Shown here: positions 34,876 to 45,608 of the stretch, in pieces
Layout: each line of letters begins with the position of its first letter
How positions within the stretch are numbered: the stretch's first letter is position 1
Assembly: GCA_944989445.1 (NCBI GenBank)
Contig: CALYLW010001087.1
Coordinates: 1 to 64,000 of the forward strand
Reading direction: 5' to 3'
Source: Ampullaceana balthica
Lineage: Eukaryota > Mollusca > Gastropoda > Lymnaeidae
DNA: 64,000 nt
Notes under the pieces: generated by a model
Told to the model about the DNA's origin: nothing
Seen by the model: only the letters and a program-made list of their open reading frames with translations
Databases searched by the model: none
Program-made: the position numbers and the translations under genes

Positions 34876-35230
34876 TGTTGATTTTATTGAACACATAATA
34901 ACTCACTAAAATAAAGATTTTTGTTTCTTTTTAAACGAAATAATCTACATTTTAAAAAAAATTAAATTAAAAATTAATTATATATTAAAAATTTAATATA
35001 AAAGTAAGTTGTGTTTTTAAAAAGATAAAAATGTGAGTTCTAGCAAGAACATAGTCATTGAATTGACGTTCAGTTATATTAAATGGTAAATATAGTTGTA
35101 GATAGTATTTAGTTTTTCTTTGAATGCCGGTAAATTTTTTCCCTTCCAGATGGTGACGAACTGAAGTTTCTAAACTCGATGCCGGTCAATTGATTTTAGT
35201 CAATAATAACAGGTCTTACTGACTTGGGTA

Positions 35231-35237
35231 TATAAAA
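35231..35237 (+). promoter_or_regulatory. TATA box candidate
   Basis: GGGTATATAAAAGGGG is a textbook TATA box 70 nt upstream of the ATG at 35307. A possible donor CTAG|GTGAGG lies at 35294-35299. No further core-promoter motif is certain. Confidence 0.35.
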
Positions 35238-35306
35238 GGGGTATACTTTCAAACCGAACAGATATAGTTCCTTTCATGACATACACAGCAGTCTAGGTGA
35301 GGACTG

Positions 35307-35567
35307 ATGGGACAGTTTAACCAAACAACTTGCTCTTCTCTTCTCTCCTCGCCCGCATCCTCAAAAATGAAAATAAACCATGCATGCCTGAAAGATAATA
35401 CTTCAACTCATACATCAAATAGGGATAACGAAAGTAATACTTCAACTCCAACAACAATTAGGGATACGAAAAATAATACTTCTACTCATACAACAATTAG
35501 GGATACGAAAAATATTGTCTGCCATGAAAATGAAGCCATCAAAGTAGACCACGACAGCGTCCAGTAA
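35307..35567 (+). CDS. Hypothetical 86-aa protein with 13-aa repeats
   Basis: ATG to TAA, 86 codons, following a good TATA box. The C-terminal half is built from three tandem 39-nt units, each encoding NTSTHT-like, then IRDTKN-like residues. A unit length divisible by three with no stop is weak support for coding. No signal peptide or known domain. Ser/Thr/Asn-rich, low complexity. It may instead be a non-coding repeat that happens to stay open, or the first exon of a longer transcript. It overlaps the antisense frame on - and I cannot decide between them. Confidence 0.25.
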   Translation: MGQFNQTTCSSLLSSPASSKMKINHACLKDNTSTHTSNRDNESNTSTPTTIRDTKNNTSTHTTIRDTKNIVCHENEAIKVDHDSVQ

Positions 35568-35611
35568 TAAGTAATTAACTCTTCGTTTAAAAAGAATTCG
35601 ATGACAGTTAC

Positions 35612-35842
35612 CTGTCCCGTGGGGGACTTGAAAGAACTCTTCCCTTGGGGATCGGACGTATTTATTCCAGAGAGGAAGCGATGTTGAGTTCAAACAGTTT
35701 AAAAAGCGGCAGGCAAACATTTTACACTCAGCGTCATGGGGAAAGCTGCCATCCACACACCCGGCATATCCATTAACCCGGCGTTTGTGACGTAGGAAAG
35801 GGAAAGCGGAAGGGGCGGTCCTCAGTGTTGTGCACGTGTTTC
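35612..35842 (-). CDS. Candidate exon with Cys-rich, chitin-binding-like segment
   Basis: On -, an open stretch lies between acceptor-like CACAG (35843) and donor ACAG|GTAACT (35611). The segment reads YAGCVDGSFPHDAECKMFAC, then RFLNCL. The spacing C-x5-FPH-x3-C-x3-F-x-C recalls peritrophin-A (CBM14) chitin-binding domains, which are common in mollusc shell-matrix and gut proteins. It then continues STSLPLWNKYVRSPREEFFQ to the donor. 77 codons, no stop. No partner exon was found in the window, so this may be an isolated or dead exon. The domain call is a guess by pattern. Confidence 0.25.
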
Positions 35843-35844
35843 CT

Positions 35845-37299
35845 GTGCATGTGGTCCGACATTTCCGGAAACACTGCAGAGACTTTGTTAATACAGCGAT
35901 GAAATTTGAAAATATTGGACGTAAATTTTGAGTTGTCAGGTTACCCTAATTAGTGAATTCTAGGTTTTGTGGCTATCATTCGTTTGTGGTACGAATTTTG
36001 GGAACTATTTTATATACGTTCTAAAGAACCAAACAATTATTTAGTTTATATATTCAATATAATTTATTTTTAAAAAATTAGTTTTTAAAAAATTATTTAC
36101 AAAAGGTTACCCATGGGGTTAGTTGTAGAGACCACATATATGCAAAACTCTAGCAATTTAAAAATTCTGTGCTCTTGTTTTACTTGTGTAGTTTAGTTCT
36201 GAGAAATTATAATTACAAAAAAAATCGCTTATTAGTTCTTCTAGGTTACTGGTATAGTAAGTTATGCCCGGAAGTAGTGAAATAATAATCATAGAAGTTA
36301 AAGTATTTTTGAAATGTAACTTTGTTAGGAAAAGTAATTTTGTTACCCGAAAAGTAAATTTAAACAACCAACTTTTCAACAACACAAAATTGTCATATTG
36401 ACCAAATAATAAAAAGTTTTGACTATACATCCTTTATGTACGAGACATAACTAAAAGTATGTTCATTATAATACGCAGCGCAAGACCATCCACAAATACA
36501 AAATTGCAGTTGTGTCGTAAAACATGTTTAATATAATGCGCACCGATCAGGAATATGTTTATAAAAAGTGTTGTGATTAAAATACGCACCTTATTGCGCG
36601 ACAGAAAGGTTGTTCAATATAATGCGCACCCTTACACTCTATCTCAAAAATTTAACATGATACATAGAGATAAATTAAATAATCTAAAAATTCAATAATT
36701 TTTTTAAGGTACATGCGATCTATCTGAAATTTTGATACATTGTTTTTATCATCGGTACGAAACTGCATGCAAAATTTCAGCTCGCTAGCTTACGAGGAAG
36801 TGGGTTAAAAATTGATCCAAAGTTTTGGCGACAAGCAAGCAAGGGCGCAAGCAAGCAACCAGACACCACGAGTTAATATAAAGGATTTAAAATGCAGATG
36901 CCTTATTCACTAAACCAGTGCTTTTTTTCTACAAAAAATGGTACCGGAACGCATAATTAACACAACGTAAAAAAGCAGTAAGACCAAACAGTCTGTAGGA
37001 GAAAAAAGTACTTGAACGCCGTAACAGGATCGTTCTGCTAGAAAAAAAAGACTAGACTAAACAAATAGAGCAGTCTTTAAAATGAATTTAAAAAGAGTTA
37101 TTGCCGTATGATAATTAAATATATATCTTATTAACTGACATTCCACATATGATCATTTATACTCTGTATCCTATAAATACACATTCCATATATCATATAT
37201 TATCATATATGTAATATGTCTTAATAATGTTGATCAGATATATATATTTGATGAATACCATATCTCACATGATCATACATTAAATGTGATCATGTAATT
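35845..37299. other. Intergenic with repeat fragments
   Basis: 36450-36610 contains four loose copies of TTNAATATAATGCGCACC about 55 nt apart (a related word is at 41127). 36640-36885 is, on -, the 5' part of a Helitron-like repeat starting TCCTTTATATTAACTCGTGG and sharing CTGAAATTTTGATACA with 11.3 and 24.6 kb. 37130-37290 is AT-rich with ATATCATATATT words. Confidence 0.5.
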
Positions 37300-37474
37300 C
37301 ACCATTCTACATATCATCAAATATATTTTATAGCTTACTATCCCCACTCCACACATCATCAAATATATTTTATAGCTTACTATCCCCACTCCACACATCA
37401 TCAAATATATTTTATAGCTTACTATCCCCACTCCACACATCATCAAATACATTTTATAGCTTACTATCCCCACT
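37300..37474. repeat. 42-bp minisatellite, left part (about 4 copies)
   Basis: Unit CTCCACACATCATCAAATAT followed by ATTTTATAGCTTACTATCCCCA. The array is interrupted at TCCCCACT by a hAT element and resumes at 40051. Confidence 0.95.
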
Positions 37475-38289
37475 CAGTGGCGTCACTAGGGGGGGCGAGG
37501 GGGGCGGGCCGCCCCGGGTGACACCCATCAGGGGGTTGACACCCGAGCCTAAACTTTTACTGTGTCCGATGATATGTCAGGAAAAAAAAATTAAAACACA
37601 TTTTTTTCATCTAGAAAGAAATTAAGAAATACAAAGATATAAGTTAAACGCGAAAACTTTTTATTAAAAATATCAGTTAACCTGCAATACTAAAACAGTC
37701 CCCAACACACAAACAACATTAAAACAAATTAGGAAGAAAAGAAAAGAAACGTCGCACCTGAGAGATCTTTAAAAAAAAGCTGGGCATGAAAGAGGCAGTG
37801 TCTTATGTTTTAAAAGATATAAAGCTATTTGGGCTTTGACACACCGACACCATGGACGAATCCCACCTCACGACTCTCCCCACCACATTGGGGTGTGGGG
37901 GGATAAGTTTTCTACAAAAAAAAATAATCAAAAGATGGGTTTTCTTTGTTGATGTTTTTTCTAGACGAAAATTATGAATTCAATGTCTTTGAGTTAATAT
38001 TTTGTTATATATATATTTATTAAAGGCGTGATATGCATGTTTATATACAGGTAGTCCCCCGGTTACGACGGTCCCATCCCGACTTTCGCTGTTTCGTGGT
38101 TACGAACGCTCCTCCCATAAAGAATAATATTACGCGTTATTCCGTATTTTTTATAACTTTTTTTTTCATGGGGTAACGAATTGTTTTCTCTAGTTGAAAT
38201 GTAACAAAATATTGAAAAATATGTAATATTATTATTTGAACCTACAAACTTTCGTTTATGAATTGTTCTCATGGTGAAGTTATCAATCA

Positions 38290-39480
38290 AGTCAGTAAAG
38301 CTAAGAAAGCTTACAAGTAAGTTCCTTTTCAATGCTCATTAGAGAGGGCATATTCAGTATTTGTACTAACTCATTTTATATTCTTTTCAACTTTGAAAAG
38401 GATTGCTCTCAGTTGCAGTTTGATGTCATCATTGAGAGATAGATGAGAAGTGCGATGTGTACATTTGTAAAGAGCTGTGTGAAATTTAGCTCATTCAAAA
38501 GCAGCAAAATGTTTAGCTCTGTGCACGTGTTTTGAGTTTGGCATTGGGGTACTTCCTTTCCTTACCCTGAGCCTGGACAAGAACTTTTTTAAAGAGTTTT
38601 GGGACTTGGACTAATTCTGAAGGTAAGCAGTTTTCGAAATCACTTGAATATTCTTCCATTATCTTGGCTGCTGCCTATCGGCTGGCGAAATGGCTGAGCT
38701 CAGATAGGTTTGTAAGAAAGCCAAATTTCTCATGGATGCCTTTATATGGGCCTAACCGATGTTGTAGGGCTCAAGGAAGTTTGTCAATGATTACCAGAAA
38801 TACCTCTACCTTGAAACTTTTGTCTCGGGGAGAATACTGTTTTGGTGATGTCCCTTTATCAAACTGACGCCCTTTTTTTCTCTTTTTTGTTGTTGTTGAT
38901 AGCATTGAAGATTGTTCATACTCTTTTTTACCACGGACTTGTCCTTTCCTCTGTCTTCATAGGAATCAAATTAAGAATGCTGTCTTTTGACAAACTCAAT
39001 GAGAGACTTCCTTTATAAAATTGATTCCCGAATTTCAAGTGAAATAGCGACTTCCAGTTGTTCAAGTTCCTTTAGAAATCCTGCTTTAAGTAGACAGTCA
39101 CGTGGCTGATTTTCGTTTCTTGCTAATTCTTCCAGTGCTGCGATATACGCATGGTATAAGTTATTAACATACCTTACTGCATCATGTCAGGCTAACCATC
39201 TTGTGTCACACAAGGCTTTGTTAACATGTATCAATTTCATGTGTTTTTGAAGTACCTGTCAACGATGAGTAGATGCAACAAGCCGGGTATAAAGATTTTG
39301 CAGAAGACAAAAAATCTGACTGCATCAGGACAACCTGCTGCACTTTTCCCAACCAAATTAAGGGAATGAGCTGTGCACGGCACATAATGAGCAACACTGC
39401 ACTTCTCACGAAGAATAGCCTAGTTTCCGTTATACTTCCTACTCATATTTGCAGCTTTGCCGTATGAATGTCCAAGGCAT
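38290..39480 (-). pseudogene. hAT transposase, zinc-finger-MYM-1-like, decayed
   Basis: Read on - from about 39480: GHSYGKAANMSRKYNGN (second catalytic Asp region, with D changed to K), YVPCTAHSLNLVGKSA (conserved Cys/His), then a frameshifted ALCDTRWL-like Trp motif (about 39205-39190). It continues with NNLYHAYIAALEELARNENQ and LEQLEVAISLEIRES. The C-terminal part near 38680-38590 reads KIMEEYSSDFENCLPSELVQ. The dimerisation end near 38350-38310 reads PSLMSIEKELTC. Multiple stops and shifts mean it is not functional. The N-terminal TTF/MYM zinc-finger region is missing or disrupted by inserted repeats near 39.5-40.0 kb. Confidence 0.85.
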
Positions 39481-39599
39481 TTTCAGGGATTCATACAAAC
39501 ATTTGCCTGCATCTTTATAATACACTATAATAAGTTTGGAGTACCTTAAACTATTGGTGGCCCCTGGCTTTAGCCCGTTCAGCACCTCACTTTTAATCC

Positions 39600-39982
39600 G
39601 TAATAGGGTGTGGGGGTCACGCATCGGTGACGATGTGTGACGAGGGGGTGGGTTTAAAAAATGTGACGTCACATAAAAAAATGCGCAACTTTAAATAAAA
39701 GTTCCACTTAAATATTTGATTGTTTACCATTTATTAAATGACGTTTTCGATGGCTTCACGCGTGTTACGACATCAGAGTGCAGACTTATCCTTAATACAT
39801 ATTTAAATGACAAAAAATAATTTGCAACATGCTAATTTTTATTTAGAAAATACAGCTTTTGGGGGGGGTGTCTAATCTTTGTGACGTAAAACGTGAAAAA
39901 GGGGGTGGGGGTATAAGTATGAAGCTAGGGGAGGGTGAAGTAAAAATCGGCATCCTCACGTGACGTCATTTATGGACGGCCC
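39600..39982. mobile_element. CRE-bearing MITE, copy A (left end lost)
   Basis: The right end ACGTGACGTCATTTATGGAC plus GGCCC matches the termini of copies B (42.6 kb) and C (61.7 kb). The interior shares GTGTGACGAGGGGG, TAAAAGTTCCACTTAAATA and the central GACGTTTT...GGCTTC block in the opposite orientation. The left terminus is missing. Nested in the hAT at 37475-40050. Confidence 0.7.
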
Positions 39983-40050
39983 ATTCAGTCGTGAAGGGGT
40001 GACACCATGAGCTACCGCCCCGGGTGACACCAACCCTAGTGACGCCTCTG

Positions 40051-40272
40051 TCCCCACTCCACACATCATCAAATATATTTTATAGCTTACTATCCCCACT
40101 CCACACATCATCAAATATATTTTATAGCTTACCATCCCCACTCCACACATAATCAAATATATTTTTATAGCTTACTATCCCCTTTCCACACATCATCAAA
40201 TATATTTTATAGCTTACTATCCCCACTCCACACATCATCAAATATATTTTATAGCTTACTGTCCCCATTCCT
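40051..40272. repeat. 42-bp minisatellite, right part (about 5 copies)
   Basis: Continuation of the array at 37300-37474 with the same 42-bp unit and a few substitutions. Its first copy starts at the transposon's target duplication. Confidence 0.95.
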
Positions 40273-42608
40273 CATAGGATTGTATTTAATACAGAAAACA
40301 TTTTGAATATTATTTTTGACACCGGAATTAATTGACACATAATCACAAGTTATTTACGTATAAGTAACTAATAAAAATAGTTTCCTTTAAAACCGTTAAT
40401 AAATACCCAATGCTGTAATAAAATATGTTGACCAAAATAATCTCACAATTAACTCAAAACCTGCATTCCTTTTCACATTGAATTTTAATTGGCCATTTCC
40501 CCTAAAACTGTGTTCGAGCAATTACTTACATACAACAAAACATATATATGAGACCATGTCCAGGCACAGTGACTAGTGTCACCTACAGATATGACCATAT
40601 ACATCGCATAATACCTTGTCCTAGATGAAACAAATAACACATGAATACACAAACATTTACACACACACACACACCACACACACCACACCACACACACACA
40701 CACACACTAAACATTACAGAACCTCACATTGTAATTTCGGCCTCACTCCAACTATGTGAAATTTACAGCCGATTTACGACTAAGCTGCACATTGACGCAC
40801 ATCTCACAGGACAGTTATTTGGCAGACCACTCGTCGTGTTCTCAAAATTCCTGGCATCGCCGTGTACAACTTCATTACGGTAGAAACTCTCAATGTTATC
40901 TCAATGGCATGGAGCTCTGAGCAATCGTCTGCAACACACCCGCTTATTTAGAAATAGACACACGCAATATGTATAAAACCAGCCAGTGTGTCATTACTAC
41001 ATATTGTGCAATTAAAACAAGTAATAAAAACTCGAATGAGTATTTAAACGCAATTTCCAACAAAGAATTTCCTATTTATTTATTCAAGGGAAATCCTTCA
41101 TTCTAGAGTCTCATCAAGAATGTTTCAATATAATGCGCACCGCGCAACAGTCTAACATAAGAATGCCCAAAGCGGGAAAAACCCCAATAACTATCATTCT
41201 AGATTACATTAAAACTCATTTCAAATCAATAATTCTGAAAGTAAAAAAAAACAAACAATTGCTATCTAAAAATTGCTGCTAAAATTACAGGAGTCGAACC
41301 AAAAGAGATTTTTTTTCAAAAAAATTCCTTCTCCAACATTGTTCTAAATATTATTAGCTATCGTTTGGTATTTGTTTCAATTTCAACCAGATAGATGATA
41401 TGGTTGGCGAGAAATTGACAGACTACTGCTATTTTTTCGTTTTTTTTTAATTTTCCAGGAAATCCAGTAAACCTTTTATGTATATTTTTGGCCCTTGCAC
41501 ATCCTTGAGACCTCCTTAACATATTTGCAAAGACTCGAACCCTCTATCTGGTATGGTTCAGGAGGAGTTGCTGTTCAAAGCTCGAAAAGACAGGTCGGAC
41601 ATTTCAAATATATAAACGCAATTCCCAAGGGAAAATTGCGTTAAAAATACAGTGACTCTAAAACGCACACTGAACAGAATACTGCTTTGTATATAACTTT
41701 GGCGTGGAACCAGTATTTCTCTATGTATCCTTGGTGTATATACTGATTAGTTGAATGCTTTAAATTATGTAGGAGCGAATAAATATAATTCACCTGGATT
41801 AGTAGTTAGTGTTAGGGACACCTGGGGTGGCAAAAAAATTTGTAGCGCCCTTCCATGAAAAGATTCTAAACCCTTCCCACCTCCACTTATCAAAAAAATG
41901 CCGCCTATTGTAAAGTTAGGAGTGCTGCAAGGAGCGGACCACCTACTCTGCCCACCTTCACGGACCACTGGGCTAATGGCGATATTTTCTGGTAAAGGAC
42001 ACAGATTTTATTCACACACAAAAAATAATAGTACTCCTTATGACAAGCTTTTAATTCTTACTTACGGCGAGGAATGTTACTAATAAAGTTACTGTTGTGG
42101 CCGCGACCAATCACAGCTGAGCTTTCTAATCTTGTTAATAACGATAACACTCAGGCCATCATTCCGTTACCGTGTAAACAAGGGGGGAGCAGATGGAGCT
42201 GATAAAAAACATGACGGAAACACGTGATCTAGCGGAGTAATCCACCCCCTTCGCCCCTAATTGTTGCACCCCAAGTCTGTTAGGTTTTCGATAGTCACAG
42301 AAGATGTTTTAAAAGAGCGCGTGGAACGGGAGTTGGTTACGCAGTTGATTGAGACAAGTGCCAAACCCTAATTGATATGGATAGCAATCCCAACAACGAC
42401 GATGGACATTGCAAACAACTCTGTCTCTTAAATGACATACCAATGGACATCGTCTATGATCTGAAACAGCTATTTTAAAACTTTATTTGAACGTTCGGGG
42501 CTAAAATATACATTGTACATAAATTAAATTTGCTAAATGCTTTTTTTTTAAAAAATTCATTTATTTTAACAAAAATATTGCAGAGAGTTTGGCCTTTTCT
42601 ATCAAAAT
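40273..42608. other. Intergenic, nothing firm
   Basis: AT-rich. It contains a CA microsatellite (40658-40707) and a hAT-like scrap (41820-41960: ACCTGGGGTGGCAAAAAA, GGAGCGGACCACC). The GC-richer stretch at 42095-42400 contains CTGATAA and CACGTG words but no exon. Confidence 0.4.
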
Positions 42609-42611
42609 TTT

Positions 42612-43039
42612 GGTCCGTCTATAAATGACGTCACGCGATTTTGGCCGATTTTTCACTTCCCCCACTCGTCACGCTTCGTTACAAAAAGTTAGACCCCCTC
42701 CAATATGACGTCAAACCCCCCCCCCAAAAAAAAATTATTTAAAAAATTAAAAAAATGTATATTCTATTTTAAAAAGAGCATGTTTTAAACCACCTTTTTT
42801 GTCATTTAAGTATGCATTTAGTGTGGCGCTGCACTCTAAAATCGTAACACGTTTGAAGCCATTCAAAACGTCATGAAATAAATTGAAAGCTATCAAGTAT
42901 TTAAGTGGAACTTTTATTTAAAATAGCGTGTTTCGATGTGACGTCACATTTCTCAAACACCCCCCTCTCGTCACACATTGTCACAAATTAGTGGACCCCC
43001 CCCCCGGGGCAAGGTGCGTGACGTCATTTCTGGACGGCC
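42612..43039. mobile_element. CRE-bearing MITE, copy B (complete)
   Basis: The left GGTCCGTCTATAAATGACGT is matched on the right by the complement GACGTCATTTCTGGACGGCC. Near the ends lie C-runs and CGTCAC words. The interior is AT-rich. TGACGTCA-type sites occur at both ends and at about 42939. No clear target duplication. Confidence 0.75.
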
Positions 43040-43571
43040 TCTATTTTCAAGTTCGCGTATCGATTCGCTGTTAAACTTCAAAATGTTGCTTGAGATGAAT
43101 TTGTTTCAAATGAACCTAACCCCTTAGAAACATTAAATTATGTTCTCTAACTAACTTTGTGCCGTAGTCACTAGATAGCGTGTTAGCATGTGTACCCCCA
43201 GGTACTATTTGTCTGTGTCTATAGTGAGCCAACAGTTGGTGCACCCAGAGATGAGTTCTCTCGTCCGGCGTCTGTCAGCTGGGCCTGACAGTGTGTTTAC
43301 ATTTCCAGTGTCGTTACCACTGAAATGCTCAAATATTCGATTTCAAAAATTATAAATTGTCCCGTTACTGACAAAAATGAAATTGAGATTTTACATAAGC
43401 CGTTAACTTTCTTAATGTATGCAAATTCACGAGTTTTAATTTAAATCCTATTATTTTCCTGCTTATGAAGAAATACATTTTAATGACTAAAATTTTCGCT
43501 GAATACAAATGAAAAATAATAACACATCTAACAAAAAAACGCTTAATGTGATTTTTTGAAATTAAATTAGA
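43040..43571. other. Intergenic, nothing recognised
   Basis: AT-rich, no feature supported. Confidence 0.4.
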
Positions 43572-43578
43572 CCACAAT

Positions 43579-43755
43579 CAGGGGCGGCCTAAGGGAATTG
43601 GAGGCCCTAGGCGAAGTTAATTTGGTGGCCCTAAATGTAATAGAAAAATAAATAATAAATATGGAAAGATTCTTGTGCGAGGCCCCCACTAACGATGAGA
43701 CTAATCGGAGGACCTAGACGGCTGCCTAGTTTGCCTATGCCTAAAGCCGGTCCTG
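43579..43755. mobile_element. Short hAT-like MITE
   Basis: Ends CAGGGGCGGCCTAAGG and GCCTAAAGCCGGTCCTG are inverted repeats with mismatches. Both flanks carry CCACAAT (43572-43578, 43756-43762), a 7-bp direct repeat close to the 8 bp expected for hAT. Confidence 0.75.
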
Positions 43756-43894
43756 CCACAATTAAAATAAATAATTATTCGTGACAGCTAAAATATTCAT
43801 GATTGTATTAGAAAAAAGCAAAGACAACCATTCCGCATAAACAAAATTTATCTCGATTCGTAAAATAAAAAAGGTCTTATAGAATTGCACATTC

Positions 43895-44225
43895 CCGTTT
43901 CAACCGAATGTTTCCCTACAGTCTTGCTTTCCGAAAGCGCCGCCCCTGATCATTTGCCCTGCGCTCTGCATGGTATTACAATATTCGTGATTACCCGAAC
44001 TACAAACAACGCCATGTTTCTGTGTTAGGACTGATGAGAGATCCCGGACAGCCTCCGCCCCAGGGCCATCGCACGGGACCCCGGCGGATATCAGATTCTC
44101 AGTTTGATCTATTCCCAAACACTGGACACTTTGATGGGGACGTTTTGGAACACGCCAGGATCCAGGCGCTTCTAGCCGTCCACACAAATCGATGGGGCAG
44201 CCGCCAATGACGTGACACATTTGTC
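43895..44225. other. Complex, GC-richer island of unknown nature
   Basis: About 330 bp of balanced composition in AT-rich DNA, open in one frame on each strand (44022-44210 + and 44220-43900 -). Neither translation shows a domain I recognise. It could be an old gene fragment, a conserved regulatory element or part of an unknown transposon. Confidence 0.3.
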
Positions 44226-44356
44226 CATATTTAAATGTGGACTATCCCCGAGTAGAAGACAATCGAGCAATTGTGTGTGTGTGTGTGTGTTAGTGTTTTT
44301 GATGTGGTCAGTTTGTAAATTATCGTTGATAATTAAATCTAAACAATTATGTAACG

Positions 44357-44794
44357 CATGACCGTTAAAACGGCCCCGACATAATGGCCCCGGTAAAAAC
44401 GACCCCAGACAAATTGTTTACATTGTCTAACTCTTAAAAACGACCCCAGACAAATTGTTTACATTGTCTAACTCTAATTCAAAATTTATATTTATTTTTA
44501 ATACTTTTTTAACCTTTTGTCAACTTTTTCTTGTTATTATTCTATTATTTCTTCTCAACAAACAGTTGTGACTTGGTACCATATCGAGTAACTGTTATTA
44601 AATTGTTTCTTTTGATGTCATTATTATTGTGTCTTGTGAACTAAACCTGACACGGAATCGGCGAGTTATGTTAATATAATTTTTTTTGGTATTTTTTACT
44701 ATTACATGTAGTTCTGGACCGTTTTGAGCGGGGCCATTATGTCGGGGCCCATTTGTCAGGGCCGTTTTGTCCGGGGCCACTTTGTCGGTCAACA
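44357..44794. mobile_element. GGCCCCGACA-rich MITE
   Basis: The left end TGACCGTTAAAACGGCCCCG and the right end read from the other strand as TTGACCGACAAAGTGGCCCC are built of repeated GGCCCCGACANAATGG modules. Flanked by ATGTAACG (44349-44356 and 44795-44802), an 8-bp target duplication. A direct 60-bp repeat lies inside (44394-44475, ACGACCCCAGACAAATTG). Decayed relatives appear near 48930-49130 and 49415-49470. Confidence 0.7.
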
Positions 44795-45092
44795 ATGTAA
44801 CGTACAGAAAAATTAAATTTTGAATTATTATAATAAAATCCATTTGTATCAGGCATCGCTTAATCTCCAAAACTCGGAATTTAACAACTACAAATTTTGA
44901 AGCGAAACGTACACATGTACAATATATATATATATATATACGATACGTCTATAACACCGAGGTTTTCACGAGTTTTTTTCTAACTCTATCTCGACAACTC
45001 TCTATCTCTCTCCCAATCATCATATGACCAGTATTCCTTAGATTGGCGTTCCTCCGTCTCCAAATAAGCGTGTCAAAGTCTCGCTCTCAGTC

Positions 45093-45608
45093 TCAGGGTG
45101 GTCAGCTGAGGCCATGGTGGTCAACTGAGGTCAGGGTGGTCAACTGAGGCCAGGGTGGTCAACTGAGGCAAGGGTGGTCAACTGAGTCCAGGGTGGTCAG
45201 CTGAGGCCAGGGTGGTCAGCTGAGGCCAGGGTGGTCAGCTGAGACCTGGGTGGTCAACTGAGTCCAGGGTGGTCAACTGAGGCCAGGGTGGTCAACTGAG
45301 TCCAGGGTGGTTAACTGAGTGAGGCCAGGGTGGTCAACTGAGGCCAGGGTGGTCAGCTAAGGCCAGGGTGGTCAACTTAGTCCAAGGTGGTCAACTGAGG
45401 CCTGGGTGGTCAACTGAGACCAGGGTGGTCAACTGAGGCCAGGGTGGTCAACTGAGTGAGGCCAGGGTGGTCAACTGAGGTCAGGGTGGTCAACTGAGGC
45501 CAGGGTGGTCAACTGAGGCCAGGGTGGTCAATTGAGGCCAGGGCGGTCAACTGAGGCCAGGGTGGTCAACTGAGGCCAGGGTGGTCAACTGAGGCCAGGG
45601 TCAACACT
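45093..45608 (+). repeat. 19-bp minisatellite, about 26 copies
   Basis: Unit CAGGGTGGTCAACTGAGGC, with 23-bp variants carrying an extra GTGA. Variants AGCTGAGG and AGTC are interspersed. Confidence 0.95.

Larger units (their letters stand above)
37475..40050 (-). mobile_element. 2.6-kb hAT transposon inserted in a minisatellite
   Basis: Ends CAGTGGCGTCACTAGGG (37475) and the complement of CAGAGGCGTCACTAGGG (to 40050), with GCCCCGGGTGACACC subterminal at both sides. It is flanked by 8-bp target duplications TCCCCACT (37467-37474, 40051-40058). It holds a decayed ZMYM1-type transposase on -, a nested Tigger-like end (CAGGTAGTCCCCCGGTTACG, 38048) and a nested CRE-containing MITE at its right side. 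The same terminus occurs alone at 62637. Confidence 0.93.
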
